A DNA stretch of 64,000 nucleotides from Desulfovibrio sp. JY. Lineage in GTDB: Bacteria > Desulfobacterota > Desulfovibrionia > Desulfovibrionales > Desulfovibrionaceae. This document shows, in pieces, positions 8,446 to 17,416 of this stretch. The stretch covers positions 4,473,501 through 4,537,500 of the forward strand of contig CP082962.1 of NCBI GenBank assembly GCA_021730285.1, given 5' to 3'. Below the pieces are notes generated by a model. It saw nothing but the letters and a program-made list of their open reading frames with translations, was not told the origin of the DNA and did not search any database. The position numbers were made by a program, and so were the translations under genes. The first letter of the stretch is position 1, and every line of letters begins with the position of its first letter.

Positions 8446-10170
8446 GTGCCCAAACGCTGGATTTTCCCCGCCGCCGATGTCGCGCCCCAGACGGCCGACC
8501 TCCTGGCCGACGCCCTCGGCGTCTCCCCGACCCTGGCCGCCCTGCTGTACACGCGCGGCCTGACCACGGCCGAAACCATGGACGCCTACCTGTCCCCGGG
8601 CCTGCGCCGCCTCATGCACCCCGGCACGATTCCGGGCATGGACGCGGCGGCCGCGCTTTTGGCCCAAAGCCTCGCCCAGGGCAAGAAAGTGGCCGTATGG
8701 GGCGATTACGACGTGGACGGCATCACGGCCACGGCCCTGCTCCTGGATTTCCTGCGCGGGCGCGGCCACGCCCCCTTGTGGCGGCTGCCCGAACGGGCGG
8801 CCGAAGGCTATGGCCTCAACATCCCCGGCATCGAGGAACTCGCCCGCGACGGCGCCCAGGTCCTCGTCACCGTGGACTGCGGCATCGGCGGCGTGGAGGC
8901 CGTGTCCCGGGCCAAGGAACTGGGCCTTGCCGTCATCGTCACCGACCACCACCTGCCCGGCCCCGAACTGCCGCCGGCCGACGCCGTGGTCGATCCCAAG
9001 CTGGCCGACTGCCCGGGCACCGACCTGGCCGGGGTGGGCGTGGCCTTTTTTCTGGCCGCCGCCGTGAACCGCCTTTTGCCCGGCGAACCAAGCGACGTGC
9101 GCCGCCTGCTCGACCTGGTGGCGCTTGGCACCCTGGCCGACGTGGTGCCCCTGCGCGGCCCCAACCGCATCCTGGCCAAAAACGGGCTGCTCCTTCTGGC
9201 CGAGGCGCGCCGTCCCGGCATCCATGCCCTAAAGGAAGTCAGCGGCCATAACCCCAAGGCGTCACTCGGCGCGTCCCAGGTGACCTTCGGCCTGGCCCCG
9301 CGCATCAACGCCGCCGGTCGCATGGGCCGCCCCGACACGGCCCTGGACCTGCTCCTCGCCCCGGACCTCGACGTCGCCCGGCCGCTGGCCGCCGACCTCG
9401 ATGCGGAAAACACCCGACGCCGGGCCGAGGAGGACGCCATCCTGGCCGAGGCGCTGGCCCAGGCCGACGCCTGCCCGAACGGCCACGGCCTGACCCTGTT
9501 CGCCCCCCACTGGCACCAGGGCGTCATCGGCATCGTGGCCTCGCGGGTGGCCGAGCGCCGCTACCGCCCGACGCTGATCCTCACCGCCGACGAGGCCAAG
9601 GGCGTGCTCAAGGGCTCGGGCCGTTCCATCCCGGAGTGCGACCTGCATGGCCTCTTGACCGAAATCCAGGACGTGCTGCGCTCCTTCGGCGGCCACCGGC
9701 AGGCGGCGGGCCTGTCCATCGAACCGGACAATCTGGCGCTTTTGACCCGCCGCTTCGACGAGGCGGCGGCCAGGGCCCTTGGAGGGACCCCGCCGACGCC
9801 CTCGCTGACCGTTGACGCCGAGCTGGCCTTTGACGGCGTCACGGCCACCTTTATCCGGGAAATCGGGCTGATGGAGCCCTTCGGCTGCGGCAACCCCGAG
9901 CCGGTTTTCGCCTCGCCGCCGGTGTCGGTGGTCGCCAGGCGGCCCTTCGGGCAAAACCATGTCGCGCTGACCCTGCGCGACCCGGCGGCCGGCATCACCC
10001 TGCGCGGCAAGGGCTGGGGCATGGCCGGCGAGGTGGGAACGCAGTCGAAGGGCTCCACGGTGCGCGTCGCCTTCTCGCCGAAGATCACCTATTTTTCCGG
10101 CGTGCCCGAAATCGAGTTACGATTGCGTGACTTCGGCGGCGCACCTTCTGAACATGTTACCAATCTGTAA
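8446..10170 (+). CDS. recJ: Single-stranded-DNA-specific exonuclease RecJ
   Basis: A 574-residue protein from a GTG start preceded by GGAG at five bases. An earlier TTG lacks such a signal. DHH-family motifs are all present: VWGDYDVDGITAT (motif I), VTVDCGIGG (II), VTDHHLP (III), and LGTLADVVPL (IV). The DHHA1 block holds GSGRSI and SFGGHRQAAGL. RecJ degrades single-stranded DNA 5' to 3' in recombination and mismatch repair. Nothing key is missing. It ends the housekeeping run that starts at mtaB. Confidence 0.95.
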   Translation: MPKRWIFPAADVAPQTADLLADALGVSPTLAALLYTRGLTTAETMDAYLSPGLRRLMHPGTIPGMDAAAALLAQSLAQGKKVAVWGDYDVDGITATALLLDFLRGRGHAPLWRLPERAAEGYGLNIPGIEELARDGAQVLVTVDCGIGGVEAVSRAKELGLAVIVTDHHLPGPELPPADAVVDPKLADCPGTDLAGVGVAFFLAAAVNRLLPGEPSDVRRLLDLVALGTLADVVPLRGPNRILAKNGLLLLAEARRPGIHALKEVSGHNPKASLGASQVTFGLAPRINAAGRMGRPDTALDLLLAPDLDVARPLAADLDAENTRRRAEEDAILAEALAQADACPNGHGLTLFAPHWHQGVIGIVASRVAERRYRPTLILTADEAKGVLKGSGRSIPECDLHGLLTEIQDVLRSFGGHRQAAGLSIEPDNLALLTRRFDEAAARALGGTPPTPSLTVDAELAFDGVTATFIREIGLMEPFGCGNPEPVFASPPVSVVARRPFGQNHVALTLRDPAAGITLRGKGWGMAGEVGTQSKGSTVRVAFSPKITYFSGVPEIELRLRDFGGAPSEHVTNL

Positions 10171-10213
10171 TACTACACTTAATCATTTCAATAAGTTAAC
10201 GACACCTCCTTTC

Positions 10214-10292
10214 TTGCACCCTTTTGTAACTTAGGCGTAGCCTCCAAAGCGCCACGCCAGGGCCGGCTTCGCCAGCCGGGTCCAGCGTGGCG
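10214..10292 (+). promoter_or_regulatory. Promoter-like box and nested leader hairpin of porin 1
   Basis: A TTGCAC element followed by TTTTGTAACTTAG resembles the corresponding segment before porins 2 and 3. About 30 bases later GCCACGC pairs with GCGTGGC, enclosing a second perfect stem CCGGCT/AGCCGG. The hairpin lies about 45 bases before the ATG and would be in the 5' untranslated RNA. The start site itself is not known. Confidence 0.45.
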
Positions 10293-10335
10293 GCCGTTCG
10301 GTGTGGACCGCATTTCCGCAAAGGAGGAAGGATTT

Positions 10336-11814
10336 ATGAAACGTTTAGGTCTGTTGGCCATCGCGCTCGCCCTTGTGGCGGGCAGCGTCGTGGCCGCGTC
10401 CGCCGCCACCGAAGTCAAGATGACGGGCGACGCGTTCGTTTACGGCTCGTTTAACGCCAACCAGAACTTCACCGGCTGGAGCACCGGCTCCTGGGACAAC
10501 AACTCCGGTGCCTACACCCCCGCCGGCACCCAGACCGAAGACCGGTTCCAGATCTGGGAACGCTTTCGCCTGCGTTCCGACTTCGTCGCCAACGAAGCCG
10601 TGAAATTCAGACTGGGCATCAAGATCCAGGACACCTGGGGTCATGGCACCTTCACCGCCGCCAACCCCGAAGTGGCCATCCAGGTCTACCAGGCCTACCT
10701 GCAGTTCAAGCTGCCGGGCTGCGCCGCCGAAGTGACCGCCGGCCTCCAGGACCTGTCCCTGCCTGAAAACGCCTTCTTCACGGATTCCGTGGTGTTCGGC
10801 GGCGACCGCGCCGCGGCCCTGGTGATCAACGCGCCGTTGATCGACAACACCCTGGCCGTCACCGCCGGCTTCGCCCGCATGCTGGATAAAAACCGGACCT
10901 ACGACACCACCACCACCCAGGTGGCCGATGAGCTGGACGCCTATTTCCTGGCCCTGCCCATCACCGTGGACGGTTTCAAGGCCACCCCGTGGGGTGCCAT
11001 CGCCGTGGCCGGTCGTGACGCCAACTACTTCACCGCCGGTTCCTACGGCCCCAACTCGACCTTCGCCGACAGCCTGCTGTCCGCCGGCACGTTCATGAAC
11101 CCCGCCGGCTTCAAGAACGACCAGAACGCCTATTGGTGGGCCGGCGGCACCTTCGAGGTGACCGCGCTTGACCCGGTGAAGCTCTATGCCGACGTGATCT
11201 ACGGCGCCGGCAACCAGTCCGACCGCAAGAAGAACCGGCGCGAAGGCTGGTTCATCGACGCCGGCGCGGAATACACCGGCCTCGACGTCGTGACCCCGCA
11301 GGTCTTCGCCTGGTGGTCCACCGGTGAGGACAAGTCCACCCGCAACGGCTCCGAGCGCATGCCTTCGATCCTGTCCAACTGGGGTCCGGGCAACAGCTTC
11401 CTGTTCGACTGCTCCCAGGACCTGGTCAAGCAGGGCAACATGGGCGTCAACCCCATCGGCTCCATGGGCCTCGGCGCTTCGCTCAACAACATCAGCTTCA
11501 TCGAGAAGCTCAGCAACCGCCTGACCTTCGTGTACCTGCGCGGCAACAACTCGGCCAAGGCCATCCGCTACCTGAACACCTACATGGGCAGCAACCCCTA
11601 CTTCACCATGGGGCGTGACCTGACCGACAACGAGTACATCGTCAGCGCCAACTTCGACACGACCTATCAGATCTACGAGAACTTGGCCGCCGTCATGGAG
11701 ACCGGCTGGGCTCACGGCGAGTTCCAGAGCAGTGTCTGGGGCCACCGCCTGGCCGAGAAGTCCCGCGAAGGCGACGCCTGGAAGGTCGCTTTCGGCCTGA
11801 CCTACAAGTTCTAG
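10336..11814 (+). CDS. Outer-membrane porin, Desulfovibrio homotrimeric-porin type (paralog 1 of 5)
   Basis: A 492-residue beta-barrel porin. A signal peptide of about 24 residues (MKRLGLLAIALALVAGSVVA) is followed by the mature start ATEVKMTGDAFVYG, shared by all five paralogs. Conserved blocks include TEDRFQIWERFRLRSDFVANEAVKF, DTTTTQVADELDAYF and the C-terminal KVAFGLTYKF, ending in phenylalanine as outer-membrane proteins do. It differs from paralogs 2 and 3 mainly by longer inserts near residues 40-60 and 230-255, probably surface loops. AAGGAGGAAGG precedes the ATG. The family forms trimeric diffusion pores; selectivity here is unknown. Confidence 0.9.
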   Translation: MKRLGLLAIALALVAGSVVAASAATEVKMTGDAFVYGSFNANQNFTGWSTGSWDNNSGAYTPAGTQTEDRFQIWERFRLRSDFVANEAVKFRLGIKIQDTWGHGTFTAANPEVAIQVYQAYLQFKLPGCAAEVTAGLQDLSLPENAFFTDSVVFGGDRAAALVINAPLIDNTLAVTAGFARMLDKNRTYDTTTTQVADELDAYFLALPITVDGFKATPWGAIAVAGRDANYFTAGSYGPNSTFADSLLSAGTFMNPAGFKNDQNAYWWAGGTFEVTALDPVKLYADVIYGAGNQSDRKKNRREGWFIDAGAEYTGLDVVTPQVFAWWSTGEDKSTRNGSERMPSILSNWGPGNSFLFDCSQDLVKQGNMGVNPIGSMGLGASLNNISFIEKLSNRLTFVYLRGNNSAKAIRYLNTYMGSNPYFTMGRDLTDNEYIVSANFDTTYQIYENLAAVMETGWAHGEFQSSVWGHRLAEKSREGDAWKVAFGLTYKF

Positions 11815-11840
11815 CGAAAGGCATCCCACCAACGGCCACA

Positions 11841-11872
11841 AAGCCGGGGTCTCGCGACCCCGGCTTTTTTTT
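11841..11872 (+). terminator. Intrinsic terminator of porin 1
   Basis: AGCCGGGGT and ACCCCGGCT form a nine-pair stem with a six-base loop, followed by eight T residues. It lies 27 bases after the stop codon. Confidence 0.92.
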
Positions 11873-11957
11873 ATTTAAAAATTACAGTCGAGAGTGGCAC
11901 TTCTGGCACGGCGCGTAAAAAAATTTAAACTTTCGTCCCAAAATCGCCTTTTCGTGG

Positions 11958-12015
11958 TTGCAATTTTGTAATTCTTTACTTAGTTGAAAAATCGAGACGG
12001 GACGCCACCCGTTTC
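11958..12015 (+). promoter_or_regulatory. Promoter-like box and leader hairpin of porin 2
   Basis: TTGCAA followed by TTTTGTAATTCTTTACTTAG matches the porin 3 upstream segment closely. Directly downstream GAGACGGG pairs with CCCGTTTC (one G-T wobble) around the loop ACGCCA. The equivalent porin 3 stem has different outer bases that still pair. The stem lies about 55 bases before the ATG. Confidence 0.5.
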
Positions 12016-12070
12016 ACGGCGTCGGGAACGCGTAGCGTTTTACGCGCAACTTTGAGGAGGAAGGAATCTT

Positions 12071-13486
12071 ATGAAGCGTTTTGCCATCCTGGCCACGCTG
12101 GCCGCCCTGATCCTGGGCCTTGCCAGTGTCGCCTCGGCCGCCACCGAGGTCAAAATGACCGGTGACGCCCGCGTCTACGGCGTTTTTTTCGCCAACCACA
12201 ACTATACTGGCTGGAATGCTGCCGGCACCCAGACCGAAGACCGTTTCCAGATTTGGGAACGTTTTCGTCTGCGCTCCGACTTCGTGGCCAACGAGGCCGT
12301 GAAGTTCCGCCTGGGCATCAAGGTCGAGGACGTCTGGGGTCATGGCACCCTGACCGCCGCCAACCCGGCCGTCGCCATCTCCGTCTACCAGGCCTACCTG
12401 CAGTTCAAGCTGCCGGATTGCGATGTCCAGGTGACTGCCGGTCTGCAGGACCTGTCGTTCCCGACGAGCTCGTTTTTTAACGACTCCGTCGTGTTCGGCG
12501 GCGACCGCGCCGCGGCCCTGGTCGTGTCCGCCCCGCTGATCAAGGACACCCTGGCTGTGACCGCCGGCTTCGCCCGCATGATCGACACCAACCGCACCTA
12601 CGACACCACCACCACCCAGGTGGCCGACGAGTTCGACGTCTACCTGCTGGCCCTGCCCATCACGGTGGATGGTTTCAAGGTGACCCCGTACGGCGTCATC
12701 GGTGTTGCCGGTAAGGACGCCAACTACGGTAGCGCCGGCTTCCTCGAGTACCTGGTTTCCGCCGGTTCCTACCTCAACGGCTGGAAGAACGACCAGAACG
12801 CCTACTGGTGGGCTGGCGGCACCTTCGAGGTGACCGCTCTTGATCCGATCAACTTCTACGCCGACGTGATCTACGGCGCCGGTGCCGAGAACGACCGCAA
12901 GTTCGCCAAGCGCCAGGGTTGGTTCCTCGACCTCGGCGTCGAGTACACCGGTTGGGACGTGCTGACCCCGCAGGTCTTCGGCTGGTGGTCCACCGGTGAG
13001 GACAAGTCCACCCGCAACGGTTCCGAGCGTATGCCCACCGTGCTGCCCAACTGGGGCCCGGGCAACAGCTTCCTGTTCGACGATTCGCAGGAGCTCGGCA
13101 AGGAATCCAACATGGGTGTCAACCCCGTCGGTGCCTGGGGCTTGGGCGCTTCTCTCAACAACATCTCGTTCATCGAGAAGATGACCCACATCCTCACCTT
13201 CACCTACCTGCATGGCAACAACAGCGCCAAGGCCCTCCGCACTCTCAACTACGCCCTTGGCACCAACTCCTACTACCAGATGGGTCGTGACCTGGCCATG
13301 GACGAGTACCTCGTCGCGGTCAACTTCGACACCAAGTACATGATCTACGAGAACTTGGCTGCCGTCATGGAGACCGGTTGGTCCCACGGCGAATTCAAGA
13401 CCAGCATCTGGGGTCATCGCCTGGCCCAGCAGGCTCGCGAAGGCGATTCCTGGAAGGTTGCTTTCGGTCTGACCTACAAGTTCTAG
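12071..13486 (+). CDS. Outer-membrane porin (paralog 2 of 5)
   Basis: A 471-residue porin with a signal peptide (MKRFAILATLAALILGLASVASA) and the shared mature start ATEVKMTGDARVYG. It is nearly identical to paralog 3 over long blocks, including DTTTTQVADEFD, FGWWSTGEDKSTRNGSERMP and the barrel-closing LTYKF. It lacks the loop-1 insert of paralogs 1, 4 and 5 and has a short central loop (SAGFLEYLVSAGSYLNG). GAGGAGGAAGG lies before the ATG. The gene has its own leader and terminator, so it is probably transcribed alone. The close match to paralog 3 suggests recent duplication or gene conversion. Confidence 0.9.
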   Translation: MKRFAILATLAALILGLASVASAATEVKMTGDARVYGVFFANHNYTGWNAAGTQTEDRFQIWERFRLRSDFVANEAVKFRLGIKVEDVWGHGTLTAANPAVAISVYQAYLQFKLPDCDVQVTAGLQDLSFPTSSFFNDSVVFGGDRAAALVVSAPLIKDTLAVTAGFARMIDTNRTYDTTTTQVADEFDVYLLALPITVDGFKVTPYGVIGVAGKDANYGSAGFLEYLVSAGSYLNGWKNDQNAYWWAGGTFEVTALDPINFYADVIYGAGAENDRKFAKRQGWFLDLGVEYTGWDVLTPQVFGWWSTGEDKSTRNGSERMPTVLPNWGPGNSFLFDDSQELGKESNMGVNPVGAWGLGASLNNISFIEKMTHILTFTYLHGNNSAKALRTLNYALGTNSYYQMGRDLAMDEYLVAVNFDTKYMIYENLAAVMETGWSHGEFKTSIWGHRLAQQAREGDSWKVAFGLTYKF

Positions 13487-13518
13487 TTCGAGCCACGCCG
13501 CGCTCCTCCCGACGCCTT

Positions 13519-13550
13519 GGCCGGGACCTTCGGGTCCCGGCCTTTTTTTT
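13519..13550 (+). terminator. Intrinsic terminator of porin 2
   Basis: A ten-pair stem GGCCGGGACC/GGTCCCGGCC closed by a TTCG tetraloop and followed by eight T residues. Confidence 0.95.
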
Positions 13551-13647
13551 ATTGAAAAACAAGGGGATCACCCGAAATACCGCGTCGGTGGAGGGGCGGT
13601 GCCTGTATAAGGAATTTTACTTTTACGTAAAAAGAAGAACCGAAGAG

Positions 13648-13704
13648 TTGCATTTTTGAAATTATTTACATATTTGACAACTCGACGGGATCGCCACCCG
13701 TCGA
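13648..13704 (+). promoter_or_regulatory. Promoter-like box and leader hairpin of porin 3
   Basis: TTGCAT then TTTTGAAATTATTTACATATTTG parallels the porin 2 segment. It is followed by TCGACGGG and CCCGTCGA, a perfect eight-pair stem with a seven-base loop, about 55 bases before the ATG. Relative to porin 2, the two outermost pairs are exchanged on both sides of the stem. Confidence 0.5.
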
Positions 13705-13757
13705 CCGCGTCGGGAGCGCGCAGCGATTCCCACATAACCGAGGAGGAAGGAATTATT

Positions 13758-15164
13758 ATGAAGCGTTTCGCTCTCCTGGCCGTCCTGATCCTGGGACTGG
13801 CCAGCGTCGCCTCGGCCGCCACCGAGGTCAAAATGACCGGTGACGCCCGCATCTACGGCGTGTTTTTCGCCAATCACAACTACACGGGCTGGAATGCCGA
13901 CGCCACCAAGACCGAAGACCGTTTCCAGATCTGGGAACGGTTCCGCCTGCGTTCCGACTTCGTGGCCAACGAGGCCGTGAAGTTCCGTCTGGGCATCAAG
14001 GTGGAGGACGTCTGGGGTCATGGCACCCTGACCGCCGCCAACCCGGCCGTGGCCATCTCCGTCTACCAGGCCTACCTGCAGTTCAAGATGCCGGATTGCA
14101 ACGTCGAGGTGAGCGCCGGCCTCCAGGATCTGTCCCTGCCGCAGAGCTCGTTCTTCTACGACTCCGTGGTGTTCGGCGGCGACCGCGCCGCAGCGTTGGT
14201 CGTGAACGCTCCGCTGATCAAGGACACCCTGGCCGTGACCGCCGGCTTCGCCCGCATGATCGATACCAACCGCACCTACGACACCACCACCACCCAGGTC
14301 GCTGACGAGTTCGACACCTATTTCCTGACGCTGCCGATCACGATCAACGGCTTCAAGGCCACCCCCTGGGGCGCCGTGGGCGTCGCCGGCAAGGACGCTG
14401 ATTACAGCGACGCCGGCTTCGCGCAGAACCTGTTGTCCGCCGGTGATTACCTGACCCCCTGGAAGAACGACCAGAACGCCTACTGGTGGGCCGGCGGCGC
14501 TTTCGAAGTCACCGCCCTCGATCCGGTCAACTTCTACGCCGACGTGATCTACGGCGCCGGTGCCCAGTCCGACCGCAAGGCCGCCAAGCGCGAAGGCTGG
14601 TTCCTCGACCTCGGCGCCGAGTACACCGGCTGGGACATCCTGACCCCGCAGGTCTTCGGCTGGTGGTCCACCGGTGAAGACAGCTCCACCCGCAACGGTT
14701 CCGAGCGTATGCCCGCCATCCTGGTCGACTGGGGCCCGGGCGACAGCTTCCTGTTCGACTGCGCGCAGGAGCTCGGCAAGGAATCCAACATGGGCGTCAA
14801 CCCCATCGGCGCCTGGGGTCTGGGCGCTTCTCTCAACAACATCTCGTTCATGGAGAAGCTGACCCACATCCTGACCTTCACCTACCTGCACGGCAACAAC
14901 AGCGCCAAGGCCATCCGGTACCTCAACACGACGCTTGGCACCAACGACTACTATCAGATGGGTCGTGACCTGGCCAAGGACGAGTACCTCATGGCCGTCA
15001 ACTTCGACACCAAGTACATGATCTACGAGAACCTGGCCGCCGTCCTCGAGACCGGCTGGTCCCACGGCGAGTTCAAGACCAGCATCTGGGGTCATCGCCT
15101 GACGTCCCAGGCCCGCGACGGCGACGCCTGGAAGGTCGCCTTCGGCCTGACCTACAAATTCTAG
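13758..15164 (+). CDS. Outer-membrane porin (paralog 3 of 5)
   Basis: A 468-residue porin with a slightly shortened signal peptide (MKRFALLAVLILGLASVASA) and the conserved mature start ATEVKMTGDARIYG. The body is almost the same as paralog 2. Differences cluster in the central loop (DYSDAGFAQNLLSAGDYLTP) and a few surface positions, for example GEDSSTRNGS for GEDKSTRNGS. An upstream in-frame start exists, but the ATG behind GAGGAGGAAGG is the only one giving a proper signal peptide. Role as for the family: an outer-membrane diffusion channel. Confidence 0.9.
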   Translation: MKRFALLAVLILGLASVASAATEVKMTGDARIYGVFFANHNYTGWNADATKTEDRFQIWERFRLRSDFVANEAVKFRLGIKVEDVWGHGTLTAANPAVAISVYQAYLQFKMPDCNVEVSAGLQDLSLPQSSFFYDSVVFGGDRAAALVVNAPLIKDTLAVTAGFARMIDTNRTYDTTTTQVADEFDTYFLTLPITINGFKATPWGAVGVAGKDADYSDAGFAQNLLSAGDYLTPWKNDQNAYWWAGGAFEVTALDPVNFYADVIYGAGAQSDRKAAKREGWFLDLGAEYTGWDILTPQVFGWWSTGEDSSTRNGSERMPAILVDWGPGDSFLFDCAQELGKESNMGVNPIGAWGLGASLNNISFMEKLTHILTFTYLHGNNSAKAIRYLNTTLGTNDYYQMGRDLAKDEYLMAVNFDTKYMIYENLAAVLETGWSHGEFKTSIWGHRLTSQARDGDAWKVAFGLTYKF

Positions 15165-15194
15165 TTCAAACGGCGCGACATCCTCCCGATGCCT

Positions 15195-15225
15195 GGCCGG
15201 GACCTTCGGGTCCCGGCCTTTTTTT
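15195..15225 (+). terminator. Intrinsic terminator of porin 3
   Basis: The same ten-pair GGCCGGGACC stem with TTCG loop as after porin 2, followed by seven T residues. Confidence 0.95.
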
Positions 15226-15239
15226 GCCTCCACGCTTTC

Positions 15240-15373
15240 GTGACACATGGACAACAGTCACGATTCGGCTTCTTCTTCGTGACATATGTGACAATACCTT
15301 GAAATAACAACCGATCCGTACATTTCAACTTTAAAATGAATTACACGGACGTCATGTTCCGCGCCGCCGGAAC
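15240..15373 (+). promoter_or_regulatory. Upstream region of porin 4 with three GTGACA repeats and a small hairpin
   Basis: GTGACA occurs at 15240, 15279 and 15288, the last two only nine bases apart (GTGACATATGTGACA). Half-sites of this kind are typical of CRP/FNR-type regulators, but no full TGTGA-N6-TCACA is present. GTTCC/GGAAC form a five-pair stem at 15356-15373. The TTGCA box of porins 1-3 is absent, so porin 4 is probably controlled differently. Confidence 0.4.
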
Positions 15374-15418
15374 TGTCGCCGGATGTATTGCCAACGAATG
15401 AACGAAGAGGAAGGATTC

Positions 15419-16879
15419 ATGAAGCGTCTTGTCTTGCTGGTGTGCTTCGCCACGCTGTTGCTCGGGGCCGCGGCTGCGGCCAACGCGGCGACGGAAGTCA
15501 AAATGACGGGCGACTCCCGTATCTACGGCGTGTATTTTGCCAATCACAACTTCACGGGCTGGAATACCGCCTCCTGGTCCGGATCCAATCCGGCCAGCTG
15601 GAGCAAATCCGGAACCAAAACCGAAGACCGTTTTCAGCTTTGGGAACGGTTCCGCCTGCGCTCCGACTTCGTGGCCAACGAGGCCGTGAAGTTCCGCCTG
15701 GGCATCAAGGTGGAGGACACCTGGGGTCACGGCACCCTGACCGCCGCCAACCCGGCCGTGGCCATCTCGGTCTACCAGGCCTACCTGCAGTTCAAGCTGC
15801 CGAACTGCGCCGTCGAGGTGACGGCCGGCCTGCAGGACCTCGACCTGCCCCACTCCTCGCTGTTTAACACCTCGCCGGTCTTCGGCGGCGACCGCATGGC
15901 CGCGCTGACCATCAAGGCCCCGCTGATCGACAACACCCTGGGGCTGCTCGTTGGTTTCGGCCGCGCCATCGACACCAACCGTACCTACGACACCACCACC
16001 ACCCAGGTGGCCGACGAGTTCGACGCCTACTTCCTGGCTCTGCCCGTCACGGTCGACGGCTTCAAGGTCACCCCCTGGGGCATGGTGGGAGTTGCCGGCG
16101 CCGACGCCAACTACTGGAGCACCGGTTTCGGCCAGAACCTGTTTTCCGCCGGCGACTTCGTGACGACGGCCGGCTGGAAGAACGCCCAGAACGCCTACTG
16201 GTGGATCGGCGGCTCCTTCGAGGTGACCGCCCTCGATCCGGTCAAGCTCTACGCCGACGTGATCTACGGCGCCGGCGCCCAGTCCGACCGCAAGAAGAAC
16301 AAGCGCCAGGGCTGGTTCATTGACGGCGGCCTCGAGTACACCGGCTGGGACGTCCTGACGCCCAAGGCCTTCGGCTGGTGGTCCACCGGCGAGGACGGCT
16401 CCACCCGCAACGGTTCCGAGCGCATGGCCTATATCCACTCCAGCTGGGGCGCGGGCAACAGCTTCCTGTTCGACGACACCCAGATCCTCGGCAAGGAATC
16501 CAACATGGGCGTCAGCCCCGTTGGCAACTGGGGCATCGGCGCGTCCCTCGACAACATTTCCTTCGTGGAAAAGCTGACCAGCCGCGTGACCTACTCCTAC
16601 GTGCGCGGCACCAACTCGGCCAAGGCCATCCGCTACCTCAACACCTATCTCGGCGATAACCCCTACTTCCAGATGGGGCGTGACCTGACGGCCGAGGAAT
16701 ACGTCATGGGCGTCAACCTCGACTCCAAGTACATGATCTACGAAAACCTGGCCGCCGTTCTGGAGACCGGCTGGGCCCACGGCCAGTTCCAGACCAGCGT
16801 CTGGGGCCATCGCCTGGCCGAACGCGCCCGCAGCGCCGACACCTGGAAGGTCGCCTTCGGCTTGAACTACAAGTTCTAG
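15419..16879 (+). CDS. Outer-membrane porin (paralog 4 of 5)
   Basis: A 486-residue porin. The signal peptide is MKRLVLLVCFATLLLGAAAAANA and the mature start ATEVKMTGDSRIYG. It keeps the family blocks but carries a 16-residue loop-1 insert (ASWSGSNPASWSKSGTKT) and has HSSLFNTSPVFGGDRMAAL where paralogs 1-3 read DSVVFGGDRAAAL. In these positions it groups with paralog 5. The C-terminus is GLNYKF. AGAGGAAGG lies before the ATG; an earlier ATG lacks a signal peptide. It is probably an outer-membrane diffusion channel expressed under different conditions. Confidence 0.9.
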   Translation: MKRLVLLVCFATLLLGAAAAANAATEVKMTGDSRIYGVYFANHNFTGWNTASWSGSNPASWSKSGTKTEDRFQLWERFRLRSDFVANEAVKFRLGIKVEDTWGHGTLTAANPAVAISVYQAYLQFKLPNCAVEVTAGLQDLDLPHSSLFNTSPVFGGDRMAALTIKAPLIDNTLGLLVGFGRAIDTNRTYDTTTTQVADEFDAYFLALPVTVDGFKVTPWGMVGVAGADANYWSTGFGQNLFSAGDFVTTAGWKNAQNAYWWIGGSFEVTALDPVKLYADVIYGAGAQSDRKKNKRQGWFIDGGLEYTGWDVLTPKAFGWWSTGEDGSTRNGSERMAYIHSSWGAGNSFLFDDTQILGKESNMGVSPVGNWGIGASLDNISFVEKLTSRVTYSYVRGTNSAKAIRYLNTYLGDNPYFQMGRDLTAEEYVMGVNLDSKYMIYENLAAVLETGWAHGQFQTSVWGHRLAERARSADTWKVAFGLNYKF

Positions 16880-16908
16880 CCCCCCCTGTCCGTGGCGTCC
16901 GGCGCGAA

Positions 16909-16936
16909 GGCCGGGACCTTTGGGTCCCGGCCTTTT
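16909..16936 (+). terminator. Intrinsic terminator of porin 4
   Basis: GGCCGGGACC/GGTCCCGGCC around a TTTG loop, followed by four T residues. It is weaker than the terminators after porins 2 and 3 because the loop and T run are poorer. Confidence 0.85.
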
Positions 16937-17416
16937 CATTTCAATAATTGTGCTTTTTTACGGAATTTCCAGCGCTGCTACGCGGCACGACAAGCCGATC
17001 CCCCCCCAAATATCCGTCGCAGCATCTCACATGTCTTTTTGCATTGTTCCCGCCCGAAACGAAAATTTACGGGCTCTTTTTGAGACAATGCAACGGCATT
17101 GGAATCGATCCTGGCGGAATCTAAAGACGCAGCATTCCATTGTACCGACCTGTTGCATGACCATTTTCGAAGCCCACCTGCAAGACGTAGGTTCGGCTCA
17201 TATTATTTCATTTGGAATATAATTTACACTATAACATTACTCTTTAGTAATTAGTAAAAATTCTTTAACTTTTCCCTGGGATATATGCGGAACCCCCATT
17301 GCACGGTCACAAAACACCCTGTAATGCGAAATCGTGATCGCCGGAGGACTCGCCCTCTTTCGGTCCACATGCGCTACGGTTTTCCGATAAAACCCGCTTT
17401 TCCGGAGGAAGGAATC
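16937..17416. other. AT-rich upstream region of porin 5
   Basis: About 480 bases without a credible gene. A perfect TATAAT occurs at 17218-17223 without a matching -35 box. TTACT/AGTAA inverted repeats follow it. GGTTTT (17378-17383) pairs with AAAACC (17389-17394) shortly before the ATG. The region lacks both the TTGCA box of porins 1-3 and the GTGACA repeats of porin 4. The low GC and length suggest a complex control region. Confidence 0.45.

Noticed and set aside
16892-17222. Short reading frames between porins 4 and 5
   Set aside because: They start within the terminator region, lack ribosome sites and do not resemble proteins.
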